The translations under genes and the position numbers were made by a program. The notes under the pieces were generated by a model. That model was not told the DNA's origin. It made no database searches and saw only the letters and a program-made list of their open reading frames with translations. 64,000 nucleotides of DNA from Apiosordaria backusii (Eukaryota > Ascomycota > Sordariomycetes > Sordariales > Lasiosphaeriaceae): assembly GCA_030549205.1 (NCBI GenBank), contig JAUKTV010000005.1:372001-436000 (forward strand), given 5' to 3'. Of the stretch, positions 53,870-64,000 are shown piece by piece (the first letter of the stretch is position 1; each line of letters starts with the position of its first letter).

Positions 53870-56557
53870 ATGGCTCCAGAGCCGAGTGCCGATCGCCCTG
53901 AGCATAAGAAGAAGGTCAACCTGATGTACGTGTCCTCTGTAGATGGAGAGGGGAGTCATTAAGAAGCTTGAACCTCAAAGTCTCAACCAGAGAATGACGG
54001 CAAGCTAACCCGGCGAAATAGGGATGCCTCTGGCGCCGAGCGCAAAGATGAAGATGACACCGCCACGGCTATTCTCAAGAAGAAGAAGAAGCCCAATCAG
54101 TTGATGGTCACCGATGCCGTCAACGATGACAACTCCATCATTGCCCTCTCCAACAACACTATGGACGCTCTCCAGCTTTTCCGTGGCGACACTGTCTTGG
54201 TCCGTGGCAAGAAGAGAAAGGATACCGTTTTGATTGTCCTTGCCGACGACGACCTCGATGATGGAAGTGCCCGTATCAACCGTGTTGTCCGTCACAACTT
54301 GCGGGTTAAGCACGGCGACATGATCACAATTCACCCCTGCCCCGATATCAAATATGTAAGCCGACCCCGCCAGCTGTTTACGCTTTGGGCGACTGTCAGT
54401 GCTAACAACATACACAGGCTAAGCGTATTGCCGTCCTTCCAATCGCCGACACCGTCGAGGGCCTTACCGGCTCCCTCTTTGACGTTTTCCTCGCTCCTTA
54501 TTTCCGTGAAGCCTACCGCCCCGTCAGACAAGGTGACCTCTTCGTAGTACGCGGAGGCATGAGAGCAGTCGAGTTCAAGGTTGTTGAGGTTGACCCTCCC
54601 GAGTACGGCATTGTCGCTCAAGATACCGTTATCCACTGCGAAGGCGAGCCCATCCAGCGCGATGAGGAAGAGAACAACCTCAACGAGGTCGGCTATGATG
54701 ATATTGGTGGTTGCCGCAAGCAGATGGCTCAGATCCGGGAAATGGTGGAGCTGCCACTCCGCCACCCTCAGCTTTTCAAGTCGATTGGTATCAAGCCCCC
54801 ACGTGGTGTGCTCCTTTTCGGACCTCCTGGTACCGGTAAGACACTCATGGCGCGTGCTGTTGCCAACGAGACGGGTGCCTTCTTCTTCCTTATCAACGGT
54901 CCTGAGATTATGTCCAAGATGGCTGGTGAATCTGAGTCCAACTTGAGAAAGGCATTTGAGGAGGCCGAGAAGAATTCTCCAGCTATCATCTTCATCGATG
55001 AAATCGATTCGATCGCCCCCAAGCGTGACAAGACTAACGGCGAGGTCGAACGTCGTGTTGTCTCTCAGCTCCTTACCCTGATGGACGGCATGAAGGCCCG
55101 TTCCAACGTTGTGGTCATGGCTGCCACTAACAGACCCAACTCCATCGATCCCGCTCTCCGTCGTTTCGGTCGCTTTGATCGTGAGGTCGACATTGGTGTC
55201 CCTGACCCAACTGGCCGTCTCGAGATTCTCCAGATCCACACCAAGAACATGAAGCTTGGTGATGATGTCGATCTTGAGCAGATCGCTGCCGAGACCCACG
55301 GTTACGTTGGTTCCGATATTGCCGCCCTCTGCTCCGAGGCCGCCATGCAGCAGATTCGCGAGAAGATGGATCTCATTGATCTGGATGAGGACACCATCGA
55401 TGCCGAGGTCCTCGACTCTCTTGGTGTGACCATGGAGAACTTCCGTTTCGCCCTTGGTGTCTCCAACCCCTCCGCTCTTCGCGAGGTTGCCGTTGTCGAG
55501 GTTCCCAACGTCCGCTGGGATGATATCGGTGGTCTCGAGACCGTCAAGGAGGAGCTCAAGGAGAGTGTTCAGTACCCCGTCGATCACCCTGAGAAGTTCC
55601 TCAAGTTCGGCATGTCGCCTTCCCGTGGTGTCCTGTTCTATGGTCCTCCTGGTACGGGTAAGACAATGTTGGCAAAGGCTGTTGCCAATGAGTGCGCTGC
55701 CAACTTTATCTCTGTGAAGGGTCCTGAGCTGCTTTCCATGTGGTTCGGTGAGTCGGAGAGCAACATCCGCGACATTTTTGACAAGGCTCGCGCTGCTGCT
55801 CCTTGCATCGTTTTCCTGGACGAGCTGGATTCCATTGCCAAGGCGCGTGGTGGCTCTGTTGGTGATGCCGGCGGTGCTTCCGACCGTGTCGTCAATCAGC
55901 TCCTGACTGGTATGTTTTTTCTTCCTTTGTTTATTCCGAATCCTCTCACTAACAGTGTAATTAGAAATGGACGGTATGACCTCCAAGAAGAACGTCTTCG
56001 TCATTGGTGCTACCAATCGTCCCGAGCAGCTTGACCCTGCTCTGTGCCGTCCCGGCCGTCTCGACTCTCTCATCTATGTTCCCCTGCCCGATGAGGCCGG
56101 CCGTCTCAGCATTCTGACGGCCCAGCTCCGCAAGACACCTGTTGCTGACGATGTCGATCTCCAATACATCGCCTCCAAGACACACGGCTTTTCGGGTGCC
56201 GATCTTGGCTTCATCACGCAGCGTGCTGTCAAGCTTGCCATCAGAGAGGCCATCTCCACCGAGATCCAGCGCACCAAGGAGCGCGAGGCTAACGGCGAGG
56301 ATGTCGATATGGAGGGTGAGGAGGATCCTGTTCCCGAGCTCACCAAGCGCCACTTTGAGGAGGCCATGCAGATGGCTCGCCGGTCCGTCAGCGATGTCGA
56401 GATTCGCCGCTACGAGGCCTTTGCCCAGCAAATGAAGAACGCCGGGCCCGGTGCTTACTTCAAGTTCCCTGAGGGTGGTGTCGAGGGCGCTGCTGGCAAC
56501 GGCGGCGCTGGCAACTCCTTTGGTGATGCCGGTGACGATGAGGGTCTCTACGACTAA
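53870..56557 (+). CDS. CDC48: CDC48/p97 AAA+ ATPase, 4 exons
   Basis: A hexameric unfoldase that extracts ubiquitylated proteins in ERAD, chromatin and ribosome quality control. Exons are 53870-53925, 54022-54355, 54418-55909 and 55965-56557 (824 aa, family size). The N domain covers about residues 20-190. D1 has Walker A GPPGTGKT and Walker B IIFIDEIDSI, D2 has GPPGTGKT and IVFLDELDSI, and both arginine-finger regions follow. The RWDDIGG linker before D2 is present. The C-terminus ends GLYD, close to the DLYS/DLYG tails that bind PUB/UBX cofactors. The intron after exon 3 lies in the D2 region just before EMDGM. A 580-codon antisense frame (56073-54331) is a codon-bias shadow. Confidence 0.97.
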
Positions 56558-57372
56558 ACAAACCAACCATGATCTACAACTTGGGGAAAGGTCCGCAGCC
56601 CATGTATTCTAGTTTACTCCAGCATAAGGCTATCTTGTAGTTTGCACACCTGGTCGGGGAGTTCTTGAGGCAGATGGGGAATTCATCGGTTTACTTGGGC
56701 GGTCGGTTTTATTGAGAAATTGGCCTAGCAGCGGAGCTATTATCCAGTAGACAGCAAGTTTGCCCCAGTCCTGTGACCTTTGTTGGTTTTCGGGCTGGCA
56801 GCGTGGGCTTTTTTTCGTGGTTGCGTGGGCGTGAGGAGGCAAAGAGTTTTCATTTGCTAGAGGCGCTGGTTATTACGATGGGCGCTAATGATTTGTTCAT
56901 GATGGCCGTTAATGGCAAAGAATTAAGACTATAGATTGCATTCTGTTTTCTATTCTGTGATTTGGTGATGTTGTCTAAGGTGATCTAAACAACGTTCCAA
57001 TTGACTCGCTTGGGAAGGCAATATAATGAATGTAAAGAGCTTTGGTATTAACACGACTGATAGTGCCAGTATCGTGATAAGTATATATACAAACTGATGT
57101 TTCCCTTCTAATTTACTTCCCCCCCTTTTCATAATCATTCATAAAAGCTATTTTTCTCGCTTGAGTACCCATTATTTTTACTACGATCCGTCTGCTATAG
57201 TTTTGCAATCCATTTCACTCCTCCTTTCGCTAATAACACCAACTACTTGATTTGCAATTTCGCTGCCGTCCTGCTGCTGTAACCTTCTCCCAGCTGTCCC
57301 AGACATTTATATAACCCCTTAATCCTCCCCATCCAATGTATCCGAAGAATCTGCATCCATCTCATCGACTCC
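56558..57372. other. Convergent 3' region after CDC48
   Basis: 0.8 kb between converging genes, mostly AT-rich (notably 56930-57180). It probably contains CDC48 and acidic-protein 3' ends. No coding sequence is supported. Confidence 0.4.
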
Positions 57373-58233
57373 TTACTCGTCCGACGGATCCGACGAGGTA
57401 TCCATATCTGCGCTCCCTTCACTCATCGCATCGTCCTCATTGACTGGCTGATTAGCATGGGGAGCAGGCATGGGTTCGGGGGAAGGCTCTTCCTCTTTCA
57501 CCACCCCTTCCTCCTTCACCTCCTCCTCCTCCTCGCTCTCTTCCGGTTCTGATGACTCTTCCGACTTTGACGACTCTCCCGAGTCCGATGCTGTAGGCCT
57601 CCTCGTGCCATCTGGTCTAAACCTCCTGTCATCGCTACGCGGTGTAAAAGGAGGCTCCTCGCCCAAGGGATACGGCCTCCCCGTCTCGTCATTGATCGTG
57701 TGCCACACGCCTTCTATCTTGACTCTCGTCCTCAATCTGCCATGTATGTCCTTGGACCACTCCTCTTCTGGCGTTGTATCCCCGCTGTCACTCGATTCCC
57801 GCATCATTTGTTCCCACATTATGTGTTCCCGCACTATTTGTTCCCAGTCCATTTCTTCCTGTTTAACAGGTTCTGTCTTGACATCCCTGTCCGGACTCTC
57901 CTCTTTCTTCACAGGTAGATCCTCCATTTTCACTGCCTGCTCCTCCTCCTTTTTGACTGGTAGATCCTCCATTTTCACTGCCCGGTCCTCCGTTTTCACT
58001 GCCCGGCCCTCCTTCTTGACTACGACTGCACCACCACCCCCAACACCTTGCCCACCACCGCCCCACTCCTCATCCGAAGAACCATCATCCTCATCGTCCG
58101 GACCCCCAACAGCACCAGGAGGGTCCCTCTCATCATCAGCAAATCCTTCCTCCATCTCAACATCATCCTCCCCTCCACCCCCCTCAGCAAGCAGCGTCCC
58201 CTCCCCACCCGCTTGTTCCCCCTCCAGGTTCAT
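57373..58233 (-). CDS. Acidic low-complexity protein with many SUMO-acceptor motifs
   Basis: From the first in-frame ATG (58233) the frame gives 286 aa. It is open further upstream to 58269, without an ATG. It is strongly acidic, with Asp/Glu runs and Gly-rich spacers. The centre holds repeated units such as VKMEDLPVKKEE, giving VKKE, VKTE, VKME, VKKE, VKME, VKKE, VKTE and VKQE, and later VKIE and two VKEE motifs. Each fits the psi-K-x-E SUMO consensus. A more ordered segment (DIHGRLRTRVKIEGVWHTIN, then GRPYPLGEEPPFTP) may be the conserved core. I do not recognise the family. It may be a separate gene or the 3' exon of the upstream gene. Confidence 0.6.
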   Translation of the reverse strand: MNLEGEQAGGEGTLLAEGGGGEDDVEMEEGFADDERDPPGAVGGPDDEDDGSSDEEWGGGGQGVGGGGAVVVKKEGRAVKTEDRAVKMEDLPVKKEEEQAVKMEDLPVKKEESPDRDVKTEPVKQEEMDWEQIVREHIMWEQMMRESSDSGDTTPEEEWSKDIHGRLRTRVKIEGVWHTINDETGRPYPLGEEPPFTPRSDDRRFRPDGTRRPTASDSGESSKSEESSEPEESEEEEEVKEEGVVKEEEPSPEPMPAPHANQPVNEDDAMSEGSADMDTSSDPSDE

Positions 58234-58416
58234 CCCATTATCATCATCAACAACAACAACCCCATCCAAGTCCTACTCATCAGCATCAAACCCCCACCTA
58301 GTCCAAAGAGCCTCATCCCCACACCCACCCCCCCTCAGCCTTGGCAGAATTTCCTTCTTTTTCTTCTTCTTCTTCTTCTTCTCTTCATTTCCCTCTCCAC
58401 CACTAAAAGGCCCCTC

Positions 58417-59056
58417 CTAAAGGCTATCAGGCTCAATCTCGCAAACATGCTCCAGCGCCTCCCTCGTCACCCTCAACGCGTCATCAATAACCGCCTGGGG
58501 GAGCGCCAGGCTTGGGGTTGTTGCCTGCTGCTGCCCCGCAGGGGGTTTAACCCCGTTGCCATTGACATTGACGTTGTTTTTCGCTCCTCCTCCGTTTGGC
58601 GTGCTGCTGCTGCCATTCTCCTCTGATGATCCTCCCCCACCCGGGACCGGCGTGCCGTTGGTTTGTTTTGATGATGATGATGATGTTGGGGCGAGGGCGG
58701 TGTCGTGGCGGATGTCCTCCATTACTTTTCGGAGGAGGGCGGGGAAGGTGGTGACTTCGCCTGAGCGTAGGAGGTCGCGGGCGTGGGATTCGACGAGGGT
58801 GGGCCAGTTGGTGGGGTTGGCGTGGAGGGTGTGGAGGAGGTGTTCTTGGATTCTGGAGACAATGGCAGGTTAGTGAGGGGGATTGGAAGGGGTGGGAAGG
58901 GGAGGGAGGGGGGGAGGGGGGCATATACTTGGTTACGTGGCCGTCTTTGATGAGGGTTGAATTGATGGAGGAGCGGAGTTCTGGGTCGAGGGTTGCGGGT
59001 GTGTAGCTGGCGGCGGAGGGGGGGACTTTTACGGGGGTTGATGGGTTGTTGGACAT
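58417..59056 (-). CDS. Conserved-looking fungal protein of unknown function, 2 exons
   Basis: Exon 1 is 59056-58929 and exon 2 is 58852-58417 (187 aa). The 76-nt intron has a GTATAT donor, a CTAACC branch region and CTCCAG acceptor. Residues about 28-95 form a helical block: LDPELRSSINSTLIKDGHVT joined to KIQEHLLHTLHANPTNWPTL and RDLLRSGEVTTFPALLRKVM. A Ser/Gly/Asn-rich linker follows, then another helical piece ending VTREALEHVCEIEPDSL. The pattern of an N-terminal helical domain with a low-complexity linker suggests a nuclear complex subunit, but I cannot name it. The acidic gene begins about 150 bp downstream on the same strand. Confidence 0.7.
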
Positions 59057-59368
59057 GGTGGGCGGTTTGTGGTGGTGGTGAGAAAAATGAATGTTATATG
59101 TATTATCTCTACTGGTGAGATTACGAGTTTGGAATGCGCAGGATGTGGCCGTTGGATTGGAAGGGTTTTAAAGTAGTGCAAGTCAAGAAGATGGTCAAGC
59201 CTGCCAGCAAGACAAGGCTGAGCAATGTTGTTTGAGGAAGGCGCAAGGCTGATAATTAGAGGGCAGGATGGGATTTCAGAGCTTCCCGCTGCACGTGAGC
59301 GGGTCAAGCTCCCGTCATCTGCCCCGCAAAGGTCCCACAGTGTGGATCCCAGCTGCACCCACACGCCC

Positions 59369-59587
59369 TGGACAAAAAAACTGGCACCTACATGCACAGC
59401 CTACCACCTAGACTACTAAATACAGGCGTAGCAATTGCATTTAAAGGCTTATTACATCATTTTAAGGCCTTTCGACTATCTTTAAAGGTCTACTGACTAT
59501 CTTTCGACGCCTAACGGCTATCTTATTTGGTCTGTCAACTGTGTTTTGATGCCTGTTGAACACTTGCAGTACCAGTTCTTTTGTCCA
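59369..59587. mobile_element. MITE-like inverted-repeat element A
   Basis: The left end TGGACAAAAAAACTGGCAC (59369-59387) is the inverted complement of the right end GTACCAGTTCTTTTGTCCA (59569-59587) at 17 of 19 positions. The interior has degenerate direct repeats like GCCTTTCGACTATCTTTAAA and GACTATCTTTCGACGCCTAA. It is 219 bp, with no open frame. A target-site duplication is not obvious. Confidence 0.65.
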
Positions 59588-59616
59588 CAGCATGACCCAT
59601 TCGGAAAGCGGTCAGC

Positions 59617-59835
59617 CATGTCGTGGACAAAAGAATAGAGACTCCGCCTTCAAAGATAGTGATGAGGTGTTGAAAGATGATCGATACGTTTTAAAGATAG
59701 TTTAATAGGCATTCAGATGTAGTTGGAATGCCTATTAGTTACTTTTGAGGCCTTTCGACTATCTTAAAAGCCTATTCACTATCTTTTAAGACCTTTGTTT
59801 TATGCAGGAGTCTCTATTCTTTTGTCCAGAACATG
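59617..59835. mobile_element. MITE-like inverted-repeat element B
   Basis: The 29-bp ends (59617-59645 and 59807-59835) are inverted complements at 27 positions, with core TGGACAAAAGAATAGAGACT. The interior shares the GGCCTTTCGACTATCTTAAA repeats with element A. It also has an 11-bp perfect hairpin, AATAGGCATTC at 59704-59714 against GAATGCCTATT at 59726-59736. Its left end also pairs with the right end of element A (59576-59594). No protein is encoded, and the element probably relies on a Tc1/mariner-type transposase elsewhere. Confidence 0.72.
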
Positions 59836-60323
59836 TCAACATACCATCAACACCTATTCACCCCTAACCCTCACTCCAAGCACGATCAGCCTGTTGCGGT
59901 GCTTGATGAAGAAAGAGCGTCTTGGATACGGCCAAGGAGGTATGTAGATGCTTTCTACTGACGGACAGCCAGAATCTTCAATAAAACAGTTTGGTAAGAG
60001 CTATCGAGTCATCAAGTTGAGAAAAACAATGCTAACCATTTTTCAGAATTCAGAAAGACATGGTCTCTTCCTGTGGACATCGCGAGGCATGTTCTTTTCG
60101 GAGGCATGTCGACACTTCAGGGAACGTAAATGAAGGGATCAAGAAGGTCTTCGTCATGGGTGCAAGGAAGTTCAAAATAAAATTGATTCGGTTCACAAAT
60201 CCGGGCAGCATACGGAAGTCCCCATCAACACTCCAGATTCCAGATGATGCCGACTCGCCACGACCACATTGGCGTCAAGACAAAGTGCACAATCTCAACA
60301 ACATGCAGAGCTCAAGTGGGTGA
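59833..60323 (+). CDS. Hypothetical small spliced gene
   Basis: Exon 1 is 59833-59939 and exon 2 is 60047-60323. The intron starts GTATGT, has GCTAAC 15 nt before the acceptor and ends TTTTCAG. The product is about 127 aa, basic, with no recognisable domain (MSTYHQHLFTPNPHSKHDQP; VFVMGARKFKIKLIRFTNPG). The ATG overlaps the right end of MITE-like element B. A further splice (donor at 60316, acceptor at 60357) would keep frame and extend the protein into LGNLDNLDRWFDPWWQPPQ, stopping at 60488, but the intron would be only 42 nt. Coding status is uncertain. Confidence 0.35.
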
Positions 60324-60993
60324 ATACGACGACCCAAGTTGCCCCACACCTTGACAGTCAAGATGGGACTTGGAAATCTCGACAACCTTGATCGATGGTT
60401 CGACCCCTGGTGGCAGCCGCCTCAAGCAGCTACTACTAGGTTACCACACTCCCCAGATTCCGACAGCGAACCCAGTTCAGGCAATTAATCCTCCTTTGGG
60501 CCCAAGTGGGCCAGAACCAGACAAAGCATGGTACTTTCTTCAATCCCCATATGCCAACCCCCATTCTTCTGACTTTCGCACCTCCGATTTTGTGGGGACT
60601 GTCGGGACTCCGATCAGGGACCAATTCAGGGGAACAACATTCGACAACTGGACTGACTACGGACTTCTGCCCGGCTTCGTGTATTATGGTCAGACTTCTT
60701 AGCAATCCCATGGTTTTCACCTCTTAGCTTCTCCACATCACAGCATCAACAGTTGAACTCTCGCCCATAGCGGCCTCAACAGCGATGTCAATGATGCCGA
60801 GATGAGGTCAAGCGGCGGCTCATCCGTACAACAGGTGGGAAGATGAGGGGAAAGCCAAAACATAAGAACTCCGGCCCCCGATACCTTGGGACTCTCTATC
60901 AACACACTCGCTCTTCATCACTCTCTTTCATCCAGTCACACCAGCCTCGCATTTCTCCTCATCTCTTTGAGCAGCATCCTAAGCAAAAGCGTC

Positions 60994-62627
60994 ATGTCTT
61001 TAAGTACCCTCCACACCGGCCTCGCGGCCTTGGTGCTGGCCCACGGCATCAGGGCGGCCCCAACGCCCTCCGAGAGCGAGGCCATCCCTCCTGCCGTCAA
61101 CCTGACCTCCGTCATCAACCCGGCCGACTACAACGACTTTGCCGTCTTCGACACTTGGCACTGCAACAAGGGCTATGGTAATGAGCACCGCACCAAGCTC
61201 GATTGCGATGTATGTATTCCTGTTGCTTATTATCCCTGATTTGGTTCTCTCATCAAACTAACACAAACAACCCATTCATTCAGACCAAGATTGGCGAGTA
61301 CCGCAAGTCCCTCTACGTTGACGGCCTGGCCGCCGCCTTCAGCGGCTACCACGACAACTCCGGCAACCTCGAGTGCGGCGGCGAGTACTTTGGCATCCTC
61401 TTCAAGGGCTGCCACGACCTCGAGAAGAAGTACCACAGTCGCATCAGTTGTCTCCGCCCCGTCCCCGACGGGTGGCTCGAGAAGCACGGCAAGGGTGGCT
61501 ACGGTGGTCACGGCGGCTATGGTGGCGGCTATGGCTCTGATTCCGACGACTCTTCTTCCGACTCTGACTCGGATGATGACTACTGCGAGAAGAAGGGGCA
61601 CCGCGACTATGACAGCTGCAATCGTGGCCACAAGGGCTACGGTGGTTACGGCGGTTACGGCGGTTATGGTGGTGGTCACGGTGGTCACGGTGGTCACGGT
61701 GGCTACGGTGGTCACGGTGGTCATGGCGGTGGAGGCTACGGTGGTGGTGGTCATGGCGGCTACAGTGGTGGTGGTGGTCATGGCGGCTACAGTGGTGGTG
61801 GTGGTGGTCATGGCGGCTATGGCGGTCATGACGACGGCTACGGCGGTGGACACGGCGGCTACGGTGGTGGTGGTGGTAATGGCGGCTACGGTGGTGGTGG
61901 TGGTAATGGCGGCTACGGTGGTGGTGGTGGTCATGACGACGGCTACGGCGGCGGTGGTGGTCATGGCGGCTATGGCGGTCATGACGACGGCTATGGCGGA
62001 CACGGCGGTGGAGGCGGTGGAGGCTACGGTGGTGGTGGTCATGGCGGCTACGGTGGTGGTGGTGGTCATGGCGGCTACGGTGGTGGTGGCGGTTATGACG
62101 ACGGCTACGGTGGTGGTGGTGGTCATGACGACGGCTACGGTGGTGGTGGTGGACACGGCGGCTACGGTGGTGGAGGCGGTGGAGGCTACGGTGGTGGTGG
62201 TGGTGGTCATGGCGGCTATGGCGGTCATGACGACGGCTACGGCGGTGGTCATGACGGCTACGGCGGCGGTGGTCACGGCTCCGGCTACGGCGGCGGCCAC
62301 AACTCCGGCTATGGTGGTGTCTCTCACAGCTCCGGTGGCTACGGCGGCCATAATGGCGGGTACGGTGGTGGTTACGGCTCTGGGTATGGCGGTCATGATT
62401 CTGGGTATGGCGGTCACGATTCTGGATATGGCGGTCATGATGGTCACGACTCTGGATATGGCGGTGGTTACGGCTCTGGATATGGCGGTCACTCTGGGTA
62501 CGGCGGTGGTCACAGTGGATACGGCGGGTACGGCGGTAAGGGCGACTACGTCGTTGAGGTCCAGCCCGAGGCTGTTGCTGAGGCTGTTGTCGAGGTCGCT
62601 CTCGAGGCCGCCACCGCGTCGGCATAG
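60994..62627 (+). CDS. Secreted glycine-rich repeat protein with a Cys-containing N-terminal domain, 2 exons
   Basis: Exon 1 is 60994-61209 and exon 2 is 61284-62627 (519 aa); the intron has GTATGT and TTCAG ends. A signal peptide (MSLSTLHTGLAALVLAHGIR, then AAP) opens the protein. Residues about 50-160 hold an ordered domain with Cys pairs (FDTWHCNKGYGNEHRTKLDC; NLECGGEYFGILFKGCHDL; RISCLRP). An acidic Ser/Asp patch and CEKKGHRDYDSC follow. About 320 residues of GGYGG, GGHGG and HDDGYGG repeats come next. The tail ends VVEVALEAATASA. It resembles fungal cell-wall or matrix glycine-rich proteins. A structural, adhesive or metal/water-binding role through His and Asp is inference. No catalytic motif is seen. 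Confidence 0.85.
61636..62548. repeat. Glycine-rich coding minisatellite
   Basis: Imperfect repeats of GGTGGYGGYGGYTAYGG type units, plus a longer unit containing CATGACGACGGCTAC, fill this stretch. They encode Gly-Gly-Tyr/His/Asp repeats. The low complexity makes antisense frames stay open for more than 400 codons. Confidence 0.9.
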
Positions 62628-64000
62628 ATTGACGATTATGACGACCTGATGGGTTACAAAATAAAAGCTGATGACGGGTACTGACTTGGCTGGGTGGCTG
62701 GAACAAAAAACAAAAATCTAAAAAGCGAAAAAAGGTAACAAGGGGAAGGAAAAAATTTTTTAAGGCATTTTGGTCCGCTTCAAAAGATATGATAACCAAA
62801 AAGCGTGGAGTTGAATGAATAATACTTGTCTCTTGGAAAAATGTTCATAGTATAGGTAGACGGCGTCGCTTTTGGGATGAAGGCCGAATTAGATATGGGA
62901 TGCCTTAATAATGCGTGGTTTGTGTTTGAATTGACCTTTGTTTTGTCGTTCCTTGGATTTGTTCTTTTCGGGGTGAGCATCGGCATGACGGCTTGGATGG
63001 TTTGCTCTGCTGACTATGTTATTATCTCTCTTCTCTGACATTTCTACAGTTAGATTGTCTCTTCAATCCGAAGCGATATGACAAGATTCTTTAAAGAGAC
63101 GGGCATGGACCTGCGCTAACGGGAATCTACATGTCACTTGTCTGCCGTGTAACAGTCCTTGTCTTTCACTGGCTGGGCTGACTTGTTCGGACGAATTTTC
63201 CGTCTTGGGATTCATGTCTGACAAGATTCCGATCAACTTGACTAGAGTATGTAAATTAGTCGGAAAACTATTTTACACCTGTTTTGGCACTGTACCAACC
63301 TCGTCTTCCGCTCACCTCTCTCCACCAACCCAACACCAGCCTTTTCTAAAATCTCACACCCTCCTCATTCTAAACAATGACAAACCTCACCGAACACGAG
63401 TATGACAAGTCAGATTTAAACAGTGCTGACAATATATCCCCCTCCACACACACTCTCCTATATGAAAATCAACCCCAAACCTGACAGCGGCGAGCAAGCG
63501 ATGAATTGAATCGAAGCGAACAAACATATGACCCCACAGTGTTATGTACGTCAAAAGTAACCACTAGCAGCCAATCATCCCCTTCAAACCATCCCCACTT
63601 GTTGACCGCGCAATACTACTCAGTTTAGAAACACATACATGATGCATATATTATCCCGAACTGCTGCATATGATAGTGTATGTAGTATAGAACAGGCGGT
63701 ATCCACTCCGCTGGATGGGACGAGATTCTAGGCCTTGGTTTCCCCTCCTCTCTTGTCTCGAAGGGTTCGCCTACCGGTTGCCGACGTACGAGGGGAGGGG
63801 ACTAACACGTGGAGAATACGACACCCCCTCACCTCATGCCAAGTGTGAATCAATGAGGGGGGGAGGGGGCCTATCGCGAGATCTTGAGACAAAGCCACCG
63901 AGACATTACAGTAATGGTATGGTATCGAGATCTAGATCTCTTAGCCCAGACCGCCGTGCGTGCTCACCCGACTGGGGGCAGGCAGGCAGGCATGCTGCTG
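62628..64000. other. Right-end region without a supported gene
   Basis: Contains the glycine-rich gene's 3' end and about 1.2 kb of further sequence. Short frames (for example at 63205) have no features. A possible short exon starting ATGACAAACCTCACC (63377) followed by GTATGA is too weak to call. CAGG repeats lie near 63977. Confidence 0.35.

Noticed and set aside
48256..53924. Many open frames of 60-180 codons
   Set aside because: No domains, no codon bias and no coherent exon structure; the longest (53391-53924) overlaps the CDC48 start in another frame.
54331..56073. A 580-codon minus-strand frame opposite CDC48
   Set aside because: Codon-bias shadow of a strongly expressed gene; no domain, and CDC48 is unmistakable on the other strand.
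60391..60404. tRNA B-box-like GGTTCGACCCC
   Set aside because: No A box, acceptor or anticodon stem could be folded around it.
61230..62799. Antisense and alternative-frame ORFs over 400 codons
   Set aside because: Produced by the glycine-rich repeat, which has no stops in several frames.

Overview
The window is nuclear DNA of a filamentous ascomycete. A Sordariomycete, probably Sordariales, fits best, but that placement rests on protein resemblance and intron style, not on a search. Genes are compact. Introns are mostly 50-110 nt with GTANGT-like donors, CTAAC-type branch sites and AG acceptors. The proteins are typical fungal housekeeping families. I see no bacterial, viral or plasmid genes, no CRISPR array, and no tRNA or rRNA gene I could support.

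Layout. 1-2.8 kb: the 5' end of an unidentified minus-strand gene at the left edge, then a small Tim17-like membrane protein. 2.8-12.1 kb: one 3,105-codon intron-free gene for the bridge-like lipid-transfer protein Fmp27/Hobbit. 12.7-16.9 kb (minus): COP9 signalosome subunit 5 and mitochondrial glutamyl-tRNA synthetase. 17.9-21.0 kb (plus): an Xdj1-type DnaJ with a CaaX box, and ribosomal protein L32. 23.4-38.5 kb (all minus): a secreted or anchored fungal protein, cullin-4, a mitochondrial coiled-coil membrane protein, a peroxisomal enoyl-CoA isomerase, a PQ-loop vacuolar transporter and COG1. 39.6-42.9 kb (plus): a DUF2985-like membrane protein and an SLC35F6-like transporter. 43.4-48.2 kb (minus): a peroxiredoxin-like protein and a Zn2Cys6 transcription factor. 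A 5.7-kb stretch without genes follows. 53.9-56.6 kb (plus): CDC48/p97. 57.4-59.1 kb (minus): two unidentified genes, one an acidic protein packed with SUMO-acceptor motifs. 59.4-59.8 kb: a pair of small inverted-repeat (MITE-like) elements. 59.8-62.6 kb (plus): a weak small gene and a secreted glycine-rich repeat protein.

Working together. CSN5 removes NEDD8 from cullins, CUL4 is such a cullin, and CDC48 unfolds ubiquitylated proteins, so three parts of one ubiquitin pathway lie within 45 kb. This may be chance. Mitochondrial and peroxisomal functions recur (GluRS, Tim17-like, coiled-coil protein, Eci1, Xdj1), but I see no metabolic gene cluster.

The best leads beyond routine annotation are: the MITE-like family (two copies at 59.4-59.8 kb and a probable third at 33.6-33.8 kb); a near-perfect 40-bp palindrome with telomere-like arms upstream of COG1; the dense SUMO-motif array; a single-base reading-frame break at the start of COG1; and several spliced gene models that single open frames do not show.
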